DNA of 16,693 nt, from contig DAOSWM010000063.1 of the NCBI GenBank assembly GCA_035380045.1, positions 1 through 16,693 on the forward strand, written 5' to 3'. Under the pieces are notes generated by a model. That model did no database searches. It was given only the letters and a program-made list of their open reading frames with translations, and was not told where the DNA came from. The DNA comes from DAOSWM01 sp035380045 (GTDB lineage: Bacteria > Bacteroidota > Bacteroidia > Bacteroidales > Tenuifilaceae). Positions 6,517 through 14,400 of the stretch are shown here, in pieces (position 1 is the stretch's first letter; each line of letters starts with the position of its first letter). The position numbers and the translations under genes were made by a program.

Positions 6517-7617
6517 ATGAGCATTCTTCCCATTTCGTCGTGGTTTCCCGAAAGGTTTGAGCAACCGCTAATAATTGCAGGTCCCTGCAGCGCTGAAAAC
6601 AGATATCAGGTTCTTGAAACTGCAACGGAAATTGCCAAACTCAGAAGGGTTAATGTTTTCAGGGCTGGCGTATGGAAGCCTCGCTCGCGTCCCGGAAGTT
6701 TTGAGGGTGCCGGTGAAAAAGCGTTGGAATGGCTGGTTGAAGCCAAAAAGCAAACGGGTTTGAAGCTTGCCGTTGAGGTTGCCACAGCGCAGCATATTGA
6801 GCTGGCGCTCAAGTACGGAGTTGATATCCTGTGGATTGGCGCTCGAACATCGTCGAATCCATTTTCCATCGACCAGCTGGCCGATGCGCTTCGCGGGGTT
6901 GATGTTCCCGTTCTGGTGAAGAATCCGGTAAATCCCGATTTTGAACTCTGGGTTGGAACCATCGAGCGGTTCGAGCGGGTTGGAATAAAGAAGTTGGGCG
7001 CAATCCACCGCGGATTTTCGCCGTTCCAAAAATCGGTTTACCGGAATCATCCCAAGTGGGAGGTTCCCATCGACCTAAAAAGTTACCTACCAACGTTGCC
7101 AGTTATTTGTGATCCCAGTCACATTTCAGGCCGACCGGCGCTAATACCCGAAATTGCGCAGAAAGCGCTCGACCTTTCCATGGATGGATTGATGATTGAA
7201 ACCCACATAAACCCAACAGTTGCCCTAAGCGATGCCAAGCAACAGATAACTCCAGCACAGCTGGAAAAGCTTCTTGAGAATCTGGTTTTTCGGAAACAAT
7301 CGCCAACAAGCCCGTCATTCATTGATTTTTTAGAAGCGAGCAGGGAGAAAATCGATTCGCTCGACCAGCAGCTGCTTGAGCTGTTGGCTCAACGTATGGA
7401 AATTGTTAAGCAAATTGGGGAATTCAAGAAAAAGAATAATGTTGCTGTAATGCAGCTTCGCAGGTGGGAGGCCATGATTCGCTCGCGGGTTGAGTTCGGG
7501 GAATCGTTAGGGCTAAATGATGAGTATGTAAAAAGCCTGCTACGCCTTGTTCACAAGGAATCAATCCGCAAGCAGGCCGATATTTTGGGCGAGCAAGATA
7601 CTTTCGAAGCGAAGTAA
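6517..7617 (+). CDS. Bifunctional DAHP synthase / chorismate mutase (type II)
   Basis: A 366-residue cytosolic fusion. Residues 1 to about 260 are a class I-beta DAHP synthase, condensing phosphoenolpyruvate with erythrose 4-phosphate as the first shikimate-pathway step. Motifs are AGPCSAE (21-27), KPRSRPGSF (54-62), GVDILWIGARTSSNPF, PVLVKNPVNPD, GAIHRGFS and CDPSHISG. Residues from about 272 are an AroQ-type chorismate mutase (REKIDSLDQQLLELLAQRM, then QIGEFKKKNN), which makes prephenate. The fusion is common in Bacteroidota and links the entry step to the Phe/Tyr branch, with the mutase domain often acting as the feedback sensor. No other aromatic-pathway genes are adjacent. The ATG lacks a Shine-Dalgarno sequence. 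Confidence 0.94.
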   Translation: MSILPISSWFPERFEQPLIIAGPCSAENRYQVLETATEIAKLRRVNVFRAGVWKPRSRPGSFEGAGEKALEWLVEAKKQTGLKLAVEVATAQHIELALKYGVDILWIGARTSSNPFSIDQLADALRGVDVPVLVKNPVNPDFELWVGTIERFERVGIKKLGAIHRGFSPFQKSVYRNHPKWEVPIDLKSYLPTLPVICDPSHISGRPALIPEIAQKALDLSMDGLMIETHINPTVALSDAKQQITPAQLEKLLENLVFRKQSPTSPSFIDFLEASREKIDSLDQQLLELLAQRMEIVKQIGEFKKKNNVAVMQLRRWEAMIRSRVEFGESLGLNDEYVKSLLRLVHKESIRKQADILGEQDTFEAK

Positions 7618-7622
7618 GTATC

Positions 7623-7877
7623 CTACTTAATTTCTTCTACTTTGTAGTCGTAACCCTCCATTACCGGGTTGGTAAGGATTTTTGCGCATGCCTCGTTTAC
7701 CCGTTCAAGCGCTGCCTCCTTGGTGGGAGCTTCAATTTCAAAGGTAATGTGCTTGCCAATGCGAACGTTGGCAACCTCACTAAAACCAATGTTGTGCATG
7801 GTCATTCCAACTGCTTTCCCCTGTGGGTCGAGCAGGGCTTTTAGCGGCATAACGTTTATTTCTGCTTGAAATTTCAT
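7623..7877 (-). CDS. purS: Phosphoribosylformylglycinamidine synthase subunit PurS
   Basis: An 84-residue small subunit of the PurL-PurQ-PurS complex, which converts FGAR to FGAM in purine synthesis; PurS bridges the glutaminase and synthetase. The sequence MKFQAEINVMPLKALLDPQGKAV, with ANVRIGKHITFEIEA and a C-terminal EGYDYKVEEIK, fits the family and its usual 80-85 residue size. The frame is open upstream to a GTG at 7901 and an ATG at 7898. I chose the ATG at 7877 because the family begins there and because the -7 box at 7901-7908 would place the transcription start at or inside the longer versions. It converges on the DAHP synthase gene, with 5 nt between the stop codons. purL and purQ are not in the window. 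Confidence 0.88.
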   Translation of the reverse strand: MKFQAEINVMPLKALLDPQGKAVGMTMHNIGFSEVANVRIGKHITFEIEAPTKEAALERVNEACAKILTNPVMEGYDYKVEEIK

Positions 7878-7900
7878 GATTGCAAGTATTTTTTTCATCA

Positions 7901-7908
7901 CAAAACTA
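7901..7908 (-). promoter_or_regulatory. -7 promoter element of purS
   Basis: Read on the minus strand, TAGTTTTG is an exact TAnnTTTG match, 23 nt before the chosen purS ATG at 7877. No clear -33 element is seen. Confidence 0.45.
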
Positions 7909-8018
7909 TTAAAAAAAACCGTAGGAATGGCACATGCTTACGAACATAATTTATGCTAGAAAGTCAACAAAATTGAAAAACTGTAGTTTAGCCGTTGCTG
8001 TTGAGCTGCGATTTTTTG

Positions 8019-8026
8019 TATCTTCG
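8019..8026 (+). promoter_or_regulatory. Possible -7 element before the Mo/W regulator
   Basis: TATCTTCG differs from TAnnTTTG at one base and ends 17 nt before the ATG at 8044. It would drive the regulator and probably the transporter genes behind it. Confidence 0.3.
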
Positions 8027-8043
8027 TTGGAAATATTGATGCT

Positions 8044-8421
8044 ATGGCAGGAAGAAAGGGTAGTAAGTACTACGATATTTTTCTGAAGCACAAGGTTTGG
8101 CTTGAGAATATCAACGGCGAGGACATTGTTGGCGGAGGGAAGTTCGACCTTCTCCTTTCCATCGATGAAACCCAGTGCATTACAGCTTCGGCTGAAAATT
8201 TGGGGATTAGCTACCGCAAGGCCTGGGGGAATATTCGGGAAATTGAGCAGAGGCTGGGTTTTCCGGTTGTTGAGAAGCACAGAGGAGGCAAGGAGGGTGG
8301 AAAAACGGTCCTTAATGCCGAAGGCAAAAAGTTGATAGATGCCTACCGGGAGTTCCTGATTCAAATCGACACCCTAATGCATGATGCTGCCAAGGAATTC
8401 TGGAATAAAATAAACGACTAG
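8044..8421 (+). CDS. ModE-like winged-helix regulator without a sensor domain
   Basis: A 125-residue DNA-binding protein of the ModE N-terminal / LysR-type helix-turn-helix class. Residues 45-80 hold the recognition region (ASAENLGISYRKAWGNIREI), followed by the wing (VVEKHRGGKEGGKTVLNAEGKKL) and a short dimerisation helix (about 95-120). Full-length ModE (about 260 residues) has two extra MOP domains that bind molybdate; they are absent here, so any metal sensing must be indirect or in another protein. The gene is 79 bp upstream of the transporter genes on the same strand, and regulation of that operon by molybdate or tungstate status is the natural inference. Its DNA site could not be identified. 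Confidence 0.82.
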   Translation: MAGRKGSKYYDIFLKHKVWLENINGEDIVGGGKFDLLLSIDETQCITASAENLGISYRKAWGNIREIEQRLGFPVVEKHRGGKEGGKTVLNAEGKKLIDAYREFLIQIDTLMHDAAKEFWNKIND

Positions 8422-8500
8422 TTTTTTGTCAATCAAATGCTTGTTCTAGTCGAATTTATATTTTGCGATATGATTTTTTTACATAACCAAGAATCAGCCC

Positions 8501-9463
8501 ATGCGTTTTGAGAAAGTATTCGTTTTCCTTTCATTAGTCCTTTTTTTTGGTTGCACAGGAAGTAATAAGGTAGGTGAAAGCAATACCATTACCATATTTC
8601 ATGCCGGTAGCCTTTCGAAACCGTTGAAGGCCATTGCCGATAGTTTTATGGTCGAAAATCCTGAAGTGAAGGTTTTACTCGAAGCCGCCGGTAGCGTTGA
8701 GTGCGCCCGAAAAATTACCGAGCTGGGCCGAGAGTGCGACTTAATGTTCTCAGCAGATTATAAAGTGATTGATGAGCTGCTGATTCCTGAGTTTGCTAGC
8801 TGGAACATTCTTTTTGCAGGCAACGAGTTAACCCTGGTTTACACTCCCAAATCGAAGTTTGGCAACGAAATCAACCAGCAGAACTGGATTGAAATTCTGC
8901 TAAATCCAGAAGTGTATTTTGGGCGAAGCGACCCCAACTCCGACCCGTGTGGTTATCGAACAATTCTCACTCTTAAACTTGCCGAGCAGTTCTACAATTC
9001 TTCTGGTCTTACGTCCAGTTTTGAAGCTAAAGACAACCGGTTTATTCGCCCCAAGGAGGTCGACCTAATTGCCCTTTTGGAAACCGGGGCCATCGATTAC
9101 ATTTTTTTGTACCGTTCGGTGGCCATTCAGCACGGGCTTAACTACCTGCGACTACCCGATGAAATAAACCTTGGCTCAGCATCCATGGAGGAACAATATG
9201 CTGCTGCATCGTTGAAAATTAGGGGTTCATCACCCGGCGACACGCTCCTCATTGTTGGTGAACCCATGGTTTACGGGTTTACAGTGTTGAATAACGCACC
9301 CAACGCCGATTTGGCAAAGCAGTTCGCCGAATTCTTCCTTGAAAAGGAGAAGGGGTTGAAACTGATTGAACGGAGTGGAATGCCCGTTCTTTCCCCTCTA
9401 ATTGTTAAGAATGAGAAGGCTGTTTCAACTTCGGTTATGAAAACTGTTAAGAAAAATGAGTAG
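8501..9463 (+). CDS. wtpA: Tungstate/molybdate ABC transporter substrate-binding lipoprotein (WtpA/ModA type)
   Basis: A 320-residue binding protein. Residues 1-18 form a lipoprotein signal (LVLFFGC) with C18 as the predicted lipidated residue, so it should be membrane-anchored and face the periplasm. The mature domain opens TITIFHAGSLSKPLKAI, then has AAGSVECARKI (62-72), a DLMFSADY strand and SDPNSDPCGYR (143-153), the pattern of the archaeal WtpA/ModA branch that binds the oxyanion with carboxylate side chains as well as backbone. This branch includes both molybdate and tungstate proteins, so the preferred metal cannot be decided. Its stop overlaps the permease start by 8 bp. Confidence 0.9.
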   Translation: MRFEKVFVFLSLVLFFGCTGSNKVGESNTITIFHAGSLSKPLKAIADSFMVENPEVKVLLEAAGSVECARKITELGRECDLMFSADYKVIDELLIPEFASWNILFAGNELTLVYTPKSKFGNEINQQNWIEILLNPEVYFGRSDPNSDPCGYRTILTLKLAEQFYNSSGLTSSFEAKDNRFIRPKEVDLIALLETGAIDYIFLYRSVAIQHGLNYLRLPDEINLGSASMEEQYAAASLKIRGSSPGDTLLIVGEPMVYGFTVLNNAPNADLAKQFAEFFLEKEKGLKLIERSGMPVLSPLIVKNEKAVSTSVMKTVKKNE

Positions 9464-10244
9464 AAAGGTTTTGGGAGTAAAGCACCTCTTCGCTTTGCTG
9501 GGCGGAGTTCTGCTGCTGTTTATTATTGCACCCATGCTGGGGATGGCGTTTGCAACACCGTTGGCTTCATTCTTTTCAACAGCTGCCGAGGTAGAAGTTC
9601 AGCAAAGCATCTGGCTTACCGTTTGGGTTTCGTTGCTGGCAACCTTGGGATTTTCTTCTCTTGCAATTCCTCTTGCGTACCTTCTGGCCCGAAAACATTT
9701 TCCCTTGAAAAAGGTTGTTGTTGGGATTATCGATTTGCCCATTGTTATTCCGCACTCAGCCGCAGGTATTGCAATTCTGGGTTTTATAAGTCGTGATTCT
9801 GTACTGGGTAAGATTGCCGGTTTTTTTGGTTTAAATCTGGTGGGAAGTCCGCTGGCCATTGCATTCGCCATGGCGTTTGTAAGTATTCCCTTCCTAATAA
9901 ATGCTGCCCGCGATGGATTTGCGTCGGTTCCGGTAAGGTTGGAAAAAGCGGCGCTCAATTTGGGCGCTTCGCCCATCAGGGTTTTCTTCTCGGTTTCTTT
10001 ACCGCTGGCTTGGCGAAGCATTGTTTCGGGGCTTGTTATGATGTTTGCCCGTGGAATGAGCGAGTTTGGAGCGGTTGTAATTGTGGCCTACCACCCAATG
10101 GTTGCCCCGGTTCTTATCTTCGATAGGTTCAACTCGTTCGGCTTAAAGTATGCCCGCCCTGTAGCCCTGCTTTTCATCCTGGTAAGCTTGGTGCTTTTTG
10201 TTGTAGTACGGTTGTTGTCTTCAAAAAACAAGGAGAATGCTTAA
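9456..10244 (+). CDS. wtpB: Tungstate/molybdate ABC transporter permease
   Basis: A 262-residue inner-membrane permease of the BPD/ModB class, with about six hydrophobic segments, the first near 10-35 and the last near 235-255. The cytoplasmic EAA loop that docks on the ATPase is at 163-185 (EKAALNLGASPIRVFFSVSLP...), and ARGMSEFGAVVIVAYHP (198-214) is the segment typical of molybdate, tungstate and sulfate permeases. It overlaps the binding-protein gene by 8 bp (ATGAGTAG) and the ATPase gene by 8 bp, so all three are translationally coupled. Confidence 0.9.
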   Translation: MSRKVLGVKHLFALLGGVLLLFIIAPMLGMAFATPLASFFSTAAEVEVQQSIWLTVWVSLLATLGFSSLAIPLAYLLARKHFPLKKVVVGIIDLPIVIPHSAAGIAILGFISRDSVLGKIAGFFGLNLVGSPLAIAFAMAFVSIPFLINAARDGFASVPVRLEKAALNLGASPIRVFFSVSLPLAWRSIVSGLVMMFARGMSEFGAVVIVAYHPMVAPVLIFDRFNSFGLKYARPVALLFILVSLVLFVVVRLLSSKNKENA

Positions 10245-11295
10245 ACTTGTAAACATATCAAAAAAGTTGGGCGAATTCACGTTGCAGAATATATCGTTAC
10301 AAATATCTGCGGGCGACTACTTCATTCTGCTTGGCCCTTCGGGTGCTGGTAAATCGGTGCTACTTGAAATTATTGCCGGGCTGGAGAAGTGCGATTCGGG
10401 GGAAATAGTTCTTGCTGAAGAAGATATTTCAAACCATTCAATTCAGGATAGGAGCGTTGGCTTAGTTTTTCAGGATCTGGCACTTTTCCCACATATGACT
10501 GTTAAGCAGAATATTGCTTTTGCAATTAAGCAAAACGGGTTACCGCATGTTGAAATATCAAAACGAGTGGTTGAATTGGCAGAACGGTTCGCAATATCAC
10601 ATCTGCTCAACCGTTTCCCCAAAACGCTCTCCGGAGGAGAGCAGCAACGGGTTGCACTTGCCCGCACCCTTGCAAAAAAACCAAGGGTACTTCTGCTCGA
10701 TGAGCCTTTGGCCTCGCTCGATGTGGAGCTAAAGGCTGAAGCACGAAAGATACTTCGGGAACTCAACCGAAGCGGGCAAACCATTGTACACGTAACCCAC
10801 GATTACGAGGAAGCCATTTCCCTTGGCAATAGAATTGCGGTTATGCATAACGGGAAAATTGAGCAAACAGGAACTCCTGAGAGTGTTTTCTCGAAGCCTG
10901 CGTCATCGTTCGTGGCAAGTTTGGGTGGAATTCGAAATTTTTTTCAGGCAAACCTTCTGCCCACCAACCATGGCGATATAATGTTAGCCAAGGTGAACAG
11001 TGAAGTTGCATTTCATGTTCTTTCGCAAAAAATAGGATACGGCTATATTATGTTTCCTGAGAATTCAATTACAATTTCCGAAAACCCTATTAGTTCGAGC
11101 GCCCATAACTCTTTTTTGGGGAAGGTAGTTGATTTATTTCCACAGCGTTTTGGTATAGATGTTGTTATTGATGTTGGTGTGCCTGTTCACGCAACACTAA
11201 CCAGCGACTCTGTTGAGTCGTTAAAAATTGAGCAGGGAAAAAAGATATGGATTTCATTCAAGGCGTCTAGTGTTACTTATATTCCATGTTCATAA
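10237..11295 (+). CDS. wtpC: Tungstate/molybdate ABC transporter ATP-binding protein with C-terminal TOBE/MOP domain
   Basis: A 352-residue ATPase energising oxyanion import. It shows Walker A GPSGAGKS (33-40), Q-loop Q79, signature LSGGEQQ (131-137), Walker B VLLLDE (151-156), D-loop ASLD (159-162) and switch H188. About 130 further residues include a terminal TOBE/MOP-like segment (from about 288, FLGKVVDLFPQRFGIDVVID). In related MolC/ModC/WtpC proteins this part can bind the oxyanion and inhibit transport when the cell is replete; here it is the only visible candidate metal sensor, since the ModE-like protein lacks MOP domains. The start overlaps the permease stop (ATGCTTAA). A generic CysA/PotA-type label is the alternative, made unlikely by the neighbours. 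Confidence 0.88.
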   Translation: MLKLVNISKKLGEFTLQNISLQISAGDYFILLGPSGAGKSVLLEIIAGLEKCDSGEIVLAEEDISNHSIQDRSVGLVFQDLALFPHMTVKQNIAFAIKQNGLPHVEISKRVVELAERFAISHLLNRFPKTLSGGEQQRVALARTLAKKPRVLLLDEPLASLDVELKAEARKILRELNRSGQTIVHVTHDYEEAISLGNRIAVMHNGKIEQTGTPESVFSKPASSFVASLGGIRNFFQANLLPTNHGDIMLAKVNSEVAFHVLSQKIGYGYIMFPENSITISENPISSSAHNSFLGKVVDLFPQRFGIDVVIDVGVPVHATLTSDSVESLKIEQGKKIWISFKASSVTYIPCS

Positions 11296-11359
11296 TCATT
11301 TCAGTAAGCATGCAATTTATTTATCAAAATCAGTCTTAAATAATTGATTATACTCCCCA

Positions 11360-11367
11360 TATTTTTG
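11360..11367 (+). promoter_or_regulatory. -7 promoter element before the first fibre gene
   Basis: TATTTTTG is an exact TAnnTTTG match, 34 nt before the ATG at 11402, in an AT-rich spacer. A -33 TTG at the usual distance is not evident. The spacer 11296-11401 has no strong hairpin, so some read-through from the transporter operon is possible. Confidence 0.45.
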
Positions 11368-11401
11368 TAACTTGTAAAATTATACTATAAAATTCGTTAC
11401 C

Positions 11402-14400
11402 ATGAAAAAAATGATTAATAAAAACTTAGCTATGCTAATAGTTGGTGTAACCCTTGCAACTATAGTATCAGCACAGCCACCAGAAGGCTTCAACTATCAA
11501 GCAGTTGTGAGAAATGGCGATGGGGAACCTATTGCTAATCAGCAGGTAGGGTTACGAATAACGTTACAGAGCGAGGATGCAACAACCGTGCACTACTCTG
11601 AATCCCATTTGGTTACAACAAGCCCTCAGGGAGTTGTTTCAATTATCGTGGGCGATGGAGAAGTCGTTGATGGAACATTTGCATACATCCCCTGGGGAAG
11701 CGCAGATATTTTCATGAAAGTTGAGGTTGATGCGGCAGGCGGAACCGATTACTCTGAGTTGGGAACAACTCGTTTACAGTCTGTACCCTACGCCCTTTTT
11801 GCTCCCAATACTTCTGGTGCATCTCTATATGGTTCGGGAGAAGCAGGGAAAGTGGCGCTATGGACAGGTGAATCTTCGCTTACCAGCCTCGAAGCTTTAG
11901 GTTTCGATAAAAATTTAGAAGTAGTAAGTTCCGCCGAGGCCAACGACGAAGACCCAATTTTTGTTGTAAGAAATCGTGAAGGCCAGATAGTGTTTGGTGT
12001 TTATCAAACTGGGGTTAGAGTTTACGTTGATTCCGAAGAATCAAAAGGTAGTAAGGGAGGTTTCGCCGTTGGTGGATTAACCCAGAGTAAGGAAGGAGAA
12101 GTTGAGTACTTTCGGGTAACTCCCGATAGCACGAGGGTTTATGTGGATATGTCGAGCCCAACAAAGGCTGGGAAAGGGGGTTTCGCGGTTGGCGGGTTAA
12201 CCCAGAGCAAGGCGTTACCAACAGACCTTCTTTACATTAGCGCCGATAGCGCTAGAATTTACATTGATAATGATGCCGGTGCAAAAACCGGAAGCAAGGG
12301 AGGCTTTGCTGTTGGTGGACTAACCCAAGGGAAATTGGGAGTTCAGGAGGACTACCTGATGGTTACACGCGATAGTTCTAGAGTTTACGTAAATACCGAT
12401 TCCAAAACGGGTTCGAAGGGAGGTTTCGCAGTTGGAGGATTGACACAGGGCAAGGTTGATCCGCATAACTTTATGCTGCTTACTCCCGAGAACTATTTAA
12501 TTGGCCAGGAAGCTGGAGCTTCGCTTACTACCGGTGTATATAACTCTTTCTTAGGCTACCAGGCAGGACGCTCAACCACTGATGGCGTTAGCAACATCTT
12601 TCTGGGGTACAAATCAGGTTTTAGTAATATTGGAAATTCGGCTGATAGCCTTGGTTCCCTGAACCTGTTTGCAGGCAACGAGAGCGGTTACTCAAACACA
12701 ACCGGATATGAAAACGTTTTTCTGGGAAACCGTAGCGGTTACAGCAATTTGGGTGGTTATCGAAATGTGTTTATAGGTGTTCAAAGCGGGGAAACCAATA
12801 CAATTGGTAACTACAACGTATTTTTAGGTAACCAAAGCGGACAGAAAAATACCAGTGGCGAAAGCAACGTTTTTTTGGGTACATCAGCAGGGCTAAGTAA
12901 TACCGAGGGAAGTTTAAATGTTATGATTGGTGATGGTGCTGGCTGGTCGAATACCATTGGCGAGAACAACGTTTTTATTGGTTACGCCAGCGGGTATAGT
13001 AACGATATTGGGATAAACAATATTTTCTTGGGTTCAAGAGCAGGTTATAGCACAACCAGCGGATACCACAACGTTTTTATGGGGGTTGAAAGTGGCATGT
13101 CGAATACCATAGGGTTTTCAAACGTGTTTATTGGCGACCATAGCGGGATGTCGAATGTGTCGGGAGCCAACAACGTATTTTTAGGATTCTACGCAGGGTC
13201 AGAAAATACTGTAAACTATAACACCTTTATTGGGTTTCAGTCGGGGAAATTGAATACTACTGGGCAATACAATGCTTTCTTAGGATACAATGCCGGACTG
13301 GAGAATACAACAGGTGGAAGTAACGTATTTATTGGGAACGAAAGCGGAAAAAATAATATCGAAGGTGAGAATAATGTTTTTCTTGGGTTCCAAAGTGGTT
13401 ACACAAATAACGCAAGCAACAACGTATTTATTGGCAAGGAAACAGGGAGAAGCAATCAGAGTGGGCAGTTCAACGCATTTCTTGGGTATAATGCAGGGAA
13501 GTTAAACACAACCGGAAGTAGCAACGTTTTCATAGGTAACGAGAGTGGTTTCAGTAACACAACAGGTGGAAACAATGTGTTTTTAGGCTACCAGGCTGGT
13601 TATACCAATAATGCCAGCTTTAACATTTTTATCGGGAACGAATCGGGTAAGAGCAATACCTCAGGTACCAATAACGCCTTTATTGGCTATTTTGCTGGTA
13701 AGTCAAGTATAACAGGTGGCTCGAACGTTTACTTAGGAAACAGAGCCTGTGAGAGTACAACCGGATCGAGCCAAAACGTAGCCATAGGAAACAGCATTGC
13801 CCATGATGTTACATCAACAATTACATCCTCGGTAATTATGGGCGATAATGCACTTACTTCCATGCAAGCAAATATTCCGGTTTATAGTTCAACTTTTATT
13901 GGGAAAAATGCTGGAGTGAGTTTGGGAGAAGGTTCTAGCGACGTGTCTGACTGTATATTCCTGGGTACAAATGCTGGTGAGGGTATTAAAAATACTGAGT
14001 ATTCTTCAATATCAAGCATAGTTGCGGTTGGTAATAGTAGTGGTACCAGGGCTGATGGTTATAGGAACGTTTTTATTGGGAATGGTGCAGGAGCTGATTT
14101 TGTGGGGCACCAAAACACCATGATTGGTTTTTTGGTAGCCTCTTCAGGCGGTTCGGGAACATATAATGTGTACATTGGGGATCAGTGTGCTAAGAAAGCA
14201 AATGGAGATAATAATACTTATGTTGGACGAACAGCAGGGGCATGGGTAAATGGAGATAATAACGTATTTATAGGTAAAGATGCAGGGAAAGCTATAAATA
14301 CTTCTCCAAGAACAGAATCGAACAGGCTTAGAATAGGTGCTTCTAACCTAATTTATGGTGAGTTTGATAATGATAGGGTTGGAATAAACGGAACCAACCC

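Noticed and set aside
6568..7050. 160-codon minus-strand frame opposite the DAHP synthase
   Set aside because: Overlaps conserved catalytic motifs on the other strand and has no family resemblance.
8441..8465. Possible separate promoter for the transporter genes (TTG ... TATATTTTG)
   Set aside because: The -7 box is shifted by one base from TAnnTTTG and the spacing to TTG is too short; co-transcription from upstream is at least as likely.
8465..8488. Possible ModE operator (GCGATATG...ACATAACC) between the regulator and the binding-protein gene
   Set aside because: The half-sites are poor reverse complements and only loosely resemble the E. coli CGTTATAT/ATATAACG consensus; not strong enough to annotate.
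12491..14299. Regularly spaced direct repeats that could be mistaken for a CRISPR or minisatellite array
   Set aside because: The repeats are in frame throughout an intact 1136-codon gene, are conserved at protein rather than DNA level, and have no spacer/repeat structure.
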